A DNA stretch of 64,000 bases from Aplectana chamaeleonis (lineage: Eukaryota > Nematoda > Chromadorea > Rhabditida > Cosmocercidae): assembly GCA_029168955.1 (NCBI GenBank), contig JAPDOI010001369.1, positions 62,001-126,000 of the forward strand, in the 5' to 3' direction. This document shows positions 12,601-22,801 of this stretch, in pieces. The notes beneath the pieces are model-generated. The model searched no databases. It was not told the DNA's origin and saw nothing but the letters and a program-made list of their open reading frames with translations. The translations under genes and the position numbers were made by a program. The number at the start of each line of letters is the position of its first letter. The stretch's first letter is position 1.

Positions 12601-15600
12601 GTGCAGGACCCCAGTAAGGGTGTGCAGGACGTCGTAGAATGTGTGCAGGACCTCCCAGTGGGAGTGTGCAGGACCTTAGTAGGAGTGTGCAGGACATCAT
12701 GGGACCTGTGCAGGACCCCAGTAGGGGTGTGCAGGACCTCAGTAGGAGTGTGCATGACATTATGGGACCTGTACAGGACCTCAGTAGGAGTGCGCAGGAT
12801 ATCATGGAACGTGTGCAGGACCCCAGTAGGGGTGTGCAGGACGTCGTAGAATGTGTGCAGGACCTCAGTAGGAGTGTGCAGGACCTTAGTAGGAGTGTGC
12901 AGGACATCATGGGACCTGTGCAGGACCCCAGTAGGAGTGTGCAGGACATCATGGAACCTGTGTAGGACCCCAGTAGGGGTGTGCAGGACATCGTAGATTG
13001 TGTGCAGAACATCAGTAGGAGTGTGCAGGACATCATGGGACCTGTGCAGGACCCCAGTAGGGGTGTGCAGGACGTCGTAGAATGTGTGCAGGACCTTAGT
13101 AGGAGTGTGCAGGACATCATGAAACATGTGCAAGACCCTGTAAGGATGAGCAGGACTTCATGGAATGTGTGCAGGACATCAGTAGGAGTGTGCAGGACAT
13201 CATGAAGCGTGTGCAGGACCCCAGTAGGGTTGAGCAGGACGTCATGGAATGTGTGTAGGACCTTAGTAAAATTACACAGGACATCATAGAACGTGTGCAG
13301 GACCCCAATAGGGGTGTGCAGGACATCATGGAATGTGTGCAGGACCTTAGTAGGAGTGTGCAGGACATCATGAAACGTGTGCAAGACCCTGTAAGGATGA
13401 TCAGAACTTCGTGGAATGTGTGCAGGACATCAGTAGGAGTGTGCAGGACATCATGAAGCGTGTGCAGGACCCCAATAGGGGTGTGCAGGACATCATGGAA
13501 TGTGTGCAGGACCTTAGTAGGAGTGTGCAGGACATCATGAAACGTGTGCAAGACCCCTGTAAGGATGATCAGAACTTCGTGGAATGTGTGCAGGACATCA
13601 GTAGGAGTGTGCAGGACATCATGAAACGTGTGCAAGACCCCTGTAAGGATGAGCAGGACTTCATGGAATGTGTGCTGGATCTCAGTAGGGGTGTGCAGGA
13701 CGCCGTAGAATGTGTGCAGGACCTCAGTAGGAGTGTGCAGGACCTTAGTAGGAGTGTGCAGGACATCATGGGACCTGTGCAGGACCCCAGTAGGGGTGTG
13801 CAGGACGTCGTAGAATGTGTGCAGGACCTCAGTAGGAGTGTGCAGGACCTTAGTAGGAGTGTGCAGGACATCATGGGACCTGTGCAGGACCCCAGTAGGG
13901 GTGTGCAGGACCTCAGTAGGAGTGTGCAGGACATTTTGGGACCTGTGCAGGACCCCAGTAAGGGTGTGCAGGACGTCGTAGAATGTGTGCAGGACCTCAG
14001 TGGGAGTGTGCAGGACCTTAGTAGGAGTGTGCAGGACATCATGGGACCTGTGCAGGACCCCAGTAGGGGTGTACAGGACCTCAGTAGGAGTGTGCATGAC
14101 ATTATGGGACCTGTACAGGACCTCAGTAGGAGTGCGCAGGATATCATGGAACGTGTGCAGGACCCCAGTAGGGGTGTGCAGGACGTCATAGAATGTGTGC
14201 AGGACCTCAGTAGGAGTGTGCAGGACCTTAGTAGGAGTGTGCAGGACATCATGGGACCTGTGCAGGACCCCAGTAGGAGTGTGCAGGACATCATGGAACC
14301 TGTGTAGGACCCCAGTAGGGGTGTGCAGGACATCGTAGAATGTGTGCAGAACATCAGTAGGAGTGTGCAGGACATCATGGGACCTGCGCAGGACTCCAGT
14401 AGGGGTGTGCAGGACGTCGTAGAATGTGTGCAGGACCTTAGTAGGAGTGTGCAGGACATCATGAAACATGTGCAAGACCCCTGTAAGGATGAGCAGGACT
14501 TCATGGAATGTGTGCAGGACATCAGTAGGAGTGTGCAGGACATCATGAAGCGTGTGCAGGACCCCAGTAGGGTTGAGCAGGACGTCATGGAATGTGTGTA
14601 GGACCTTAGTAAAATTACACAGGACATCATGGAACGTGTGCAGGACCCCAATAGGGGTGTGCAGGACATCATGGAATGTGTGCAGGACCTTAGTAGGAGT
14701 GTGCAGGACATCATGAAACGTGTGCAAGACCCCTGTAAGGATGATCAGAACTTCGTGGAATGTGTACAGGACATCAGTAGGAGTGTGCAGGACATCATGA
14801 AACGTGTGCAAGACCCCTGTAAGGATGAGCAGGACTTCATGGAATGTGTGCTGGATCTCTGTAGGGGTGTGCAGGACGCCGTAGAATGTGTGCAGGACCT
14901 CAGTAGGAGTGTGCAGGACCTTAGTAGGAGTGTGCAGGACATCATGGGACCTGTGCAGGACCCCAGTAAGGGTGTGCAGGACGTCGTAGAATGTGTGCAG
15001 GACCTCAGTGGGAGTGTGCAGGACCTTAGTAGGAGTGTGCAGGACATCATGGGACCTGTGCAGGACCCCAGTAGGGGTGTGCAGGACCTCAGTAGGAGTG
15101 TGCATGACATTATGGGACCTGTACAGGACCTCAGTAGGAGTGCGCAGGATATCATGGAACGTGTGCAGGACCACATTAGGGTGTGCAGGAAGTCGTAGAA
15201 TGTGTACAAGACCTCAGTAGGAGTGTGCAGGACCTTAGTAGGAGTGTGCAGGACATCATGGGACCTGTGCAGGACCCCAGTAGAAGTGTGCAGGACATCA
15301 TGGAACCTGTATAGGACCCCAGTAGGGGTGTGCAGGACATCGTAGAATGTGTGCAGAACATCAGTAGGAGTGTGCAGGACATCATGGGACCTGTGCAGGA
15401 CCCCAGTAGGGGTGTGCAGGACGTCGTAGAATGTGTGCAGGACCTTAGTAGGAGTGTGCAGGACATCATGAAACATGTGCAAGACCCCTGTAAGGATGAG
15501 CAGGACTTCATGGAATGTGTGCAGGACATCAGTAGGAGTGTGCAGGACATCATGAAGCGTGTGCAGGACCCCAGTAGGGTTGAGCAGGACGTCATGGAAT

Positions 15601-16060
15601 GTGTGTAGGGCCTTAGTAAAATTACACAGGACATCATGGAACGTGTGCAGGACCCCAATAGGGGTGTGCAGGACATCATGGAATGTGTGCAGGACCTTAG
15701 TAGGAGTGTGCAGGACATCATGAAACGTGTGCAAGACCCTGTAAGGATGATCAGAACTTCGTGGAATGTGTGCAGGACATCAGTAGGAGTGTGCAGGACA
15801 TCATGAAGCGTGTGCAGGACCCCCAATAGGGGTGTGCAGGACATCATGGAATGTGTGCAGGACCTTAGTAGGAGTGTGCAGGACATCATGAAACGTGTGC
15901 AAGACCCTGTAAGGATGATCAGAACTTCGTGGAATGTGTGCAGGACATCAGTAGGAGTGTGCAGGACATCATGAAACGTGTGCAAGACCCCTGTAAGGAT
16001 GAGCAGGACTTCATGGAATGTGTGCTGGATCTCAGTAGGGGTGTGCAGGACCTCAGTTCA
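9661..16060. repeat. 21-bp satellite array with higher-order structure
   Basis: About 300 tandem monomers of 21 bp. Each has a nearly invariant 9-bp box, GTGCAGGAC, and a 12-bp segment drawn from a limited set (for example CTCAGTAGGAGT, ATCATGGGACCT, CCCAGTAGGGGT, GTCGTAGAATGT, ATCATGAAACGT). A marker monomer containing AGTAAAATTACACAGGAC recurs at about 10611, 11915, 13259, 14602 and 15609, giving higher-order spacings of about 1304, 1344, 1343 and 1007 bp, the longest near 64 monomers. Because 21 is divisible by three, long open frames arise on both strands (up to 685 codons on minus); I treat them as by-products. Confidence 0.97.
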
Positions 16061-17166
16061 ATGTTCAGGACACCGTATGCAAGCCAGGCTTCCGAATCTA
16101 CAAGAACGATAGTTAAGTCCGCCAGAACAGGGCTACCGTAATCTCACTCGAGTTGGCTCTAAAATTTTCTAAGTTCTGACTCCGATTTCGCTTCATCTTC
16201 CCTACAGGTGGTGATGTTTCCTGCTTTTTAGTCCAGGCAGATCCTCAACTGCTGACCCCTAGAGAAGGACGGTGTGTGAATCAAGACACACCGCTCTTTC
16301 ACTTCTTTTATACTTTATCATTGATCAATTGGGTATCATCAAATTTGTTTACGAGAGCCGAATAACATCATTCCTGAGATTACGGTAGTCCTCTTCTGGC
16401 GCACTTAACTATCGTTCGCGCTGGAAATCAATTTCCATTTTTCAGGCTCAATTTCATGATTGAGCCCGGTAGACCACACTGGTAAACTTTGGCGAGTCAA
16501 AAACGTTGGACGATGAGGTTAATATCCGCCACCAATTCTCACCAGTCATCTAGCCCTTTTTCCTAGAATGTTGGTGCGACAGTAAGATAACAGGAAAAAA
16601 TTGGTTACGGCACGAACTCCACATGCAGAAAAACTCCGAAAATGATTTTGGCGCGAAATTCAAATTCGTATTTACAATGTGTTCCGATTGACTTTTCTTT
16701 ACAAATGAAGGTTTTTCATGGGCCCCTTCAACATTTTCTTTCACTAGAGGGGCCAAGCTACGCAAAAACTCATAGAAATGATGGAAAACTCTGATAAAAG
16801 AGGCCTGTTACTGCGCTATCAATCATTGTTTTTATTAGAGCTCTACGGAAATACTTCGACTGGTAGCCTCACCAATGGGCCGTTCATTTCATTTCTGTCT
16901 TGAGTGGTGCGTGCCCCCGTCTAGAAGAGTGCCTAGAACCTGTACAATTGGGTCATTTTGAAACTCATTTCTTCATTTTTCGACTTTTAAATTCAAAAAG
17001 TATATGCCTTGCATCTATTTGTAGGGAGCCGCGTTGCAACTATTATCTTGCAATCCTAGCAGCGGAGCGGTTGTTTTCTTCATTTCTACCACTATGTTTT
17101 CGAAAAAAAAACAACTTGACTTCTGGAGCTCGACGATATTGTAGAAGGAAACCCTTGTAAAGTTGT
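16061..17166. other. Repeat debris, no gene seen
   Basis: About 16535-16775 (TTTTTCCTAGAATGTTG, CATGCAGAAAAACTCCG, GGCGCGAAATTC) matches parts of 18225-18310 and 19360-19500, a diverged dispersed repeat. The rest is unassigned. Confidence 0.55.
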
Positions 17167-17982
17167 GAAATTTCTGAAAGTTGGGCTCCGCAGAAAAGGT
17201 CAAGGATTTGGCATTGCTCCTAAATGTTGTGAAATTGTTTTATTGATTGGCTCTCAACTTGATTTTTCAAATGTAGTGAAATTGTCGAATTGATTTGGCT
17301 GTGATGATACTATATGCAGATAACATAATCATTAAATGTAGTGAAATTGTTGCAAACGGATTTGGCAGGAGCTCTATCAATTATCACAGTCAAATCACGC
17401 GTCAGAAGGTCATCTGGCGAGCGAATGAAGACAAAAAGAAAAAAAAATAATTCTCAGTCAACAATGCTGAACGAAACGTGGCCTTATGGGCTAGAATTAA
17501 GGTTTCCGAATGCTATTCTGCCCTTTCAGTGTAGCTCCCACTAACAATAAGGTACCAGACCTTCCCTCACCGATGAGATAAAAATCATGAAAACGAAATC
17601 TAACGCAATTTACTCGCTACTGACTCTATGTCTTCGTGTCCTCAACGCTTTCACGGTTCGCATTGTATAGAAACGTTTTTGCTGCTAGGTTTATTCCTGT
17701 TCTCATTCGATTCAATATGCGCTCCAAGGAAAACCCCTTCTGACGCATGATTTGACTGTGATAATTGATAGAGCTCCTGCCAAATCCGTTTGCAACAATT
17801 TCACTAGATTTAATGATTATGTTATCTGCATATAGTATCATCACAGCCAAATCAATTCGACAATTTCACTACATTTGAAAAATCAAGTTGAGAGCCAAAT
17901 CCAATAAAACAATTTCACAACATTTAGGAGCAATGCCAAATCCTTGACCTTTTCTGCGGAGCCCAACTTTCAGAAATCTGAG
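17167..17982. repeat. Long inverted repeat, arms about 245 bp
   Basis: 17167-17413 and 17738-17982 are near-identical in inverted orientation, from GAAATTTCTGAAAGTTGGGC to CAAATCACGCGTCAGAAGG. Few mismatches are visible (for example AAATGTAGTG against CACTAGATTT). The 324 bp spacer has no recognisable gene. Arms also contain repeated GTGAAATTGTT and GATTTGGC words. Confidence 0.9.
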
Positions 17983-19480
17983 TCTTCATTTGTTCATTCC
18001 GAGGGAACGGATCTGGGGCACCAAAACGCTTGTTTGCAGCCGTTATTTTGCCGCTCCTGGCTCGTTTTCTACCGTTCTTTCGACACTGGGAGCCTAGGAT
18101 CCTTCTCGCCTATCATTTCCCTGTAGAAATTCAATGAGGATAATTATCGTGAACGCTGCCTTCAAAAGTTATGGCCACCTGAAAACTTCTCTAGGGTCGA
18201 TCATCTAGCTTTTCTGGGTCGATCATCTAGCACTTTTTCCTTGAATGTTGATGCGACCGTCAAACAACATAGAAAACATTTGTGGCACAGACTCCTCATG
18301 CAGGGAAACTTCGAAAATGGCAGTGACCAGGGATGTGCGGCGATTGCCGTTTGTCGTTTGCCGGTCATTTTTGGGACTTTTTTACCGTTTGTCGTTTGCT
18401 GAAATTTTTGTTATTTTCCCGGTAAAACTCGGCAAAACATTGAAAGCAAACGCCGCCTATGCTCGCGGCTATGTAGGCACTAGGGGTAATTCGATTATCC
18501 GTTGTTCGCCTATTCGTTATCCGGGTTTTGACTCATCTGGGGTGGTAGTAAATGGGTTTGAAAACGCGATTTAACTAGCGGTAGGTCCGCGGTAAACTGC
18601 AGCTAAACGCAAACTTTTCATTCAAAGATTTTCAGGAAAGGGACCAGACATTGCTGAAACTACGCACTCGCATGCCACGTTTTGAGTCACTAGATACGCA
18701 TAGTGTAAAGCACCTCTAAGCCTTCCTGGGAGCCTCTATGAACAGCTCTTTGCCTCGATAGCCGCCGACGTAACACATTACACTGCGTCGATCTGCTAGG
18801 TCGCAATAACGAGGATACCCACTGTCCCTATCAGATAGAGGACGTAAGCACCGCAGGTGTGTATTTTTGTTCGTGGGCCCACCCAGTGTACTATGACTCA
18901 TTTTATATGAGTTACTCGCAGTCGGCCCTATTTTTGTCAGGGCGATCCCAGAGCCGCAGCTTCACTACCACGGAGCCGCATCGGCGCTACCGCGGTACTA
19001 TCGCAGGGGCGGCATGACATTGCCGCTACGAATCCGCGATAATGCCGCTTCGGTGCCTGTAGGATCCGAAGCCGCTTCCTCGCGGAGCCACAGCGGCGAA
19101 TTCTTTGATTTCCACGAGGTCTCACATGTCTTGTTTGTGTTCCTCTGATGCCTTTGAATGGAGCTACTCCCTTTAATTGGAATTATTAAAATGTTGAAAA
19201 AAAGTATTGGAAAAAAGGAAAAAAGTAGAGCGGCACATGTGAATAACTTTTGGGTCAATCTAAGGGATGAGGTCTTTTGCAGTTTGCCAGCCATTTTTGG
19301 GATTTTCTTGCCGATTGCGGTTGGCCGAAATCTTAAAATCGTTTGCCGCACACCCCTGCTCCCAACGCAGAAAAACTTCAAAAACGATTTTCGCGCGAAA
19401 TTCGAATCCAATTTGACGGCGTATACAAGTTGGTTTTTCTTTACAAATCAAAGTTTTGAGCGGCTCTCTCGGCATTTTCG
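17983..19480. repeat. Patchwork of dispersed repeats
   Basis: Contains GGGTCGATCATCTAGC twice (about 18192-18232), two TTTGCCG-type repeat copies (about 18325-18425 and 19268-19350), and a GC-rich GCCGC-containing block (about 18945-19100). No exon could be supported. Confidence 0.55.
19268..19350. repeat. TTTGCCG repeat, copy 2
   Basis: Has GTTTGCCAGCCATTTTTGGG and GATTGCGGTTGGCCGAAAT. Related copies lie at 18325-18425, 28765-28860 and 30040-30115, all sharing a CATTTTTGGG core. Confidence 0.75.
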
Positions 19481-19876
19481 TTCCCTACAGAGGTCAAGCT
19501 AAACAAAAAAAGGAGAAAATAATATATGGTTTTCGGCTTCGCAATCGCGCGTTCTTTGCAATCCAGCAACATACCACGACGCATTGTCGGAGTTGATTCC
19601 CGTCCCTGCTGACCTTCTTCTGTACCGTCTCTGAAACGTTTAACCCTTAGCGATGCTTTCGAAGCGGAGGTTAACAGCATATCCTCCCAAGTGGTCGTAT
19701 GTTTTAAAACAGCATAAAATTTTTGAAGTGGTTATAAAAAAATTCAAATCAAGAAGCAGAGACGGAAAATTGTACTCCACCCTTATTTTGGACGCAGAAT
19801 CCGAAAACCACAACGACGAAAATACTGAAGCTCTAGTTTTCACAGGAACGCCAATATCGAGGGGGGTCGTGTGGCT

Positions 19877-20329
19877 ATGAACCGCACCGTAGTTTTCGCA
19901 GCTTTGCTTATCCTACCTTGTGCATTTTATTTTACACATGAAGTTCATTTCTCATTGCTCTTTATTGCATTTGCGGTCATGGTGAGTGGTGGTTCCATTG
20001 TAGCTCTCGACGATAGTATGGGAAAACAATATGCTATCAACAAATCTGCTACGGAGATTGTGCCAGATGTCACAGTGCCGATCTGGGCTAGTAAGTTGAT
20101 CGAGAGATTTAACTCTTGCTGTAGTAAGATGGGGCGTACCCTATCAGGTAATTTTGAACGACTTCTCACACCATTGCAGGTAGGTGCTCACAGAATTCTT
20201 TCACGACTTCCTAATTTAGAGGCTGAAGTTCCACCCAGTGCTCTCCATCAGCTCAGAAAAGCAAAGTATTCCACAATGGTCCAGCTGATACTCACGTTGC
20301 TACCCAGCCCCCCCCCCTTCCCCGCATAA
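19877..20329 (+). CDS. Hypothetical small membrane/secreted protein (doubtful)
   Basis: An ATG at 19877 opens 150 codons, ending at a TAA at 20327-20329. The first residues (MNRTVVFAALLILPCAFYF) look like a signal peptide, and a second hydrophobic stretch at about 26-40 (LLFIAFAVMVSGGSIVAL) could span a membrane. TTTTCACAG ends at 19845, 31 nt upstream of the ATG, in the position of a nematode spliced-leader acceptor. CAG|GTAGGT at 20179/20180 could end the exon after exactly 101 codons; CTAATTTAG at 20219 would then close a 40 bp intron. Downstream a 59-codon hydrophobic frame lies at 20474-20653, and an AATAAA occurs near 20834. I recognise no family. It could equally be chance. Confidence 0.3.
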   Translation: MNRTVVFAALLILPCAFYFTHEVHFSLLFIAFAVMVSGGSIVALDDSMGKQYAINKSATEIVPDVTVPIWASKLIERFNSCCSKMGRTLSGNFERLLTPLQVGAHRILSRLPNLEAEVPPSALHQLRKAKYSTMVQLILTLLPSPPPFPA

Positions 20330-20910
20330 ACCACGTCAGCCTGGGACCAGAGAACGCATTATTAAAATCTCGCTTCCTAACAAAAATTGGGGGGGATACT
20401 TTCTTATCACGTTTGAGAAAAGGCCGCCAAAGTCTGACCCGCGATTTCGTCCACTCTTGCACGCACAGGCTATATGGCGGAAGAATTGAATATAGACACT
20501 CTCGTATCACTGGCAATGACCGTTTTCGGTGCTTCTGACTGGCACTACATTATTTTGCGGATTGTGTTATTCATTAGAGCTGACTACCTTTATGAGAGCA
20601 GGAGGTTCAGTAGCCTTGTTCTATTTGAATGGGTCCAACGAGAACGTTGTTGAATGCAATAATGAGTCTCGCCTTGTCAACTGTCTGAATGCTCACCATG
20701 CCTTTTTCACCTTGGTATGCTATGAACCTTGTTCGACATTAAATTTCGAAGCCTAGTCAACGACTCGACAACTACAACTACTGCTGGCCTGAGGACAGAA
20801 GGCACATTGATGTGAACACGATATGGTACGCCGAATAAACGTGTGTTTCACTCAAGTGTCTTGCAGCAAGAGGGTCAAAAACACACACCATCTTCTGAAT
20901 AGTGCCTGAG

Positions 20911-21352
20911 GCTCCGTCCATACGTGGCGAGAGAGTGCGATAACGCAACATCGATGGTCATCGTGGGCACACGATTCGCAAGCCGCTCGCACGCGCTCCT
21001 TCTCGCGCGCCCTGGCCCGCTCGCTCTCGCGCGCTTACGCCAGCACCACGAAGCAAGCAGCAAGTTTCAAGCTTACTGCTCCATCACTAAAGTAGGTGGC
21101 AATAAACCTGTAGCGAAACTACTGCCCTTGTTTCCTACAATCCCACCACGGTAGTCAGACCGTGAGAAATCATCATCTGGCGTTGCGCTGACTACAGCGA
21201 TTGATCACCCGATGAACGTTTTCAATCGAATCAACACGAGGTAGGAGTGTTCGCCTATGCTAATTTGCGGGCACGGGCTGCTCCAGTGTTGAGGAGCGCC
21301 GGAAGGTGCATATCAGCGGGAACGGCCGCTCTCGCGACGTATGGACGGACGC
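20911..21352. mobile_element. Foldback MITE, GC-rich
   Basis: GCTCCGTCCATACGTGGCGA near 20911 is mirrored by TCGCGACGTATGGACGGAC just before 21352. The interior has GCGCGC-rich stretches and no transposase. The next element starts two bases later. Confidence 0.8.
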
Positions 21353-21353
21353 T

Positions 21354-22346
21354 AAGGCCCCATTCATAGCTGATCGCTTCGACTTGAAGTCGATGCGACC
21401 AACAATACTGCCGCGATCTGAAATCGCTGAACGAAGCGATTTAAACTCGCTAGGTCCAGGGACTTAAAGGCACAGGACACCAGAAATTTTTTTTTCAGAT
21501 TTTATGTTTATCTTGGAAAGAGTCACACGCTGATCACAGTGGCATCTCTGAAATCGTCTAAGACCCCCTTTGAACAGAGTTATGGCTCTTCAAAGATGCC
21601 TTGATTTTAAGGGTCAAAAATTGGTGGACGAGTTGTCTCAGGCCTGTATTTCTCTTCATTCGCAATCGTTGCGTGAGAGAAAGTCAGAATAAGAAGACAG
21701 TCTGGTAATGAACTGAAGAACGACGATTTGTTGAAATTCATCCATCCATCGAGCCGCAATCGAGTTCGAAAGTCTATTAGGGGTCGGGCCTGTGGTGGTG
21801 AGCGAAGGGGGTCGGGCCTGTGGTGGTCGCTTATATCTCGCTTATTTGGAGGAATTGAGATCTCGCATTTGGCACGTGTTATACACGAGGGGTCTTCTAC
21901 ACAATTACACGAAAATCTCAAAATTCATATCTGAGGGTGTACTGTGCCTTTAAAATCGTCGAGCGACTTGAGATCGCTCGTGGGGACGCGATTCCGCGTG
22001 AAACATGACGGAGATTTGCGTACAACGCCGCCAGATTGAGTGAGGAGTCTGCAATTCGACGCCGAATACCCAACGTCTCGACGAAAAATTATGGCCTAGT
22101 CGCTTCGACTAGACGAATCGCTTCCATCATGGAAGCGACCCGACTAGTCGAAGCTACCCAACAAAATCAAGAAGGTCACTTCGACCAGCTATGAGACACC
22201 CTAGTCGCTCGGCGATCCCGACTGAAGCTGCTAACTATTCCCACCCGTCGCTTATTATTGTTAGTGCAAGATCTGTTGACGCGACGGGTTTTGTAACTGT
22301 TGGCAGGGCCGCGACTAGTCAAAGCGACCAGCAATGAATGGGCCTT
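21354..22346. mobile_element. Foldback element with GGCCCATTCATTGCTGGTCG ends
   Basis: Left AAGGCCCCATTCATAGCTGA and right CAGCAATGAATGGGCCTT are inverted. The interior has many GCTTCGACTAGTCG-like words. A second MITE is nested inside at 21464-21954. Confidence 0.8.
21464..21954. mobile_element. Nested MITE, TTAAAGGCACAG ends
   Basis: TTAAAGGCACAG at 21464 is mirrored by CTGTGCCTTTAA ending at 21954. It contains GTGGACGAGTTGTCTCAGGC, the core shared with the elements at 30781 and 34285. It sits inside the element at 21354-22346. Confidence 0.85.
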
Positions 22347-22641
22347 GAGCCCCCTTCACACCTTTTTGCCGTACGACAGTTGCCCGGGTTGAACGCGTAC
22401 TCGACACGCACTGAATGTGGCGACTGTATGGTCGGTCCAAAGGACACTTGCTGACAACCGCAGACAACACATTATTGACCAGACCAGAAATTTCGAGGCG
22501 AGGAAGCACACATACACGTATGCACAAATTCGAAAGCACATGAAATATGTTTTGACATATTTATGCAGTCAGGGCTTTTGACATCAGAAATTTACCCTTG
22601 TAATGAAAATATGTATAAAATATCCCTTCACGGCTCTATGG

Positions 22642-22801
22642 TCAAGTCTGCCGCAAAGTTGAGGGACTTTGAGAGCGTCGACGTTGATTTTCCACATCTC
22701 TATCCTTCAGGCTATCCGAGATTCTCTTTTTAAGCTCGGTTGGAAAGCGATCATAGCACCTCTTGCAGGTTGGCTTCATATCAAACTCGTAGAATTTAGT
22801 C
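22642..22801 (-). CDS. unc-97: PINCH exon 9 (LIM5 end, basic tail, stop)
   Basis: It encodes [15 protein letters not shown], then [20 protein letters not shown] and a short RRRSQSP tail ending at a TGA at 22642-22644. The acceptor is TTGTTTAG. The tail is the most family-specific part and favours UNC-97 over a generic LIM protein. Confidence 0.95.

Noticed and set aside
13117..15174. 685-codon minus-strand frame and other long frames at 9.7-16.1 kb
   Set aside because: They follow from a stop-free 21-bp repeat read in a period divisible by three; both strands are open, and indels of one base break the frame between blocks.
9661..16060. CRISPR-like regular spacing of GTGCAGGAC
   Set aside because: Spacers are 12 bp and recur many times, the genome is eukaryotic, and no cas genes are present. 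It is a satellite.
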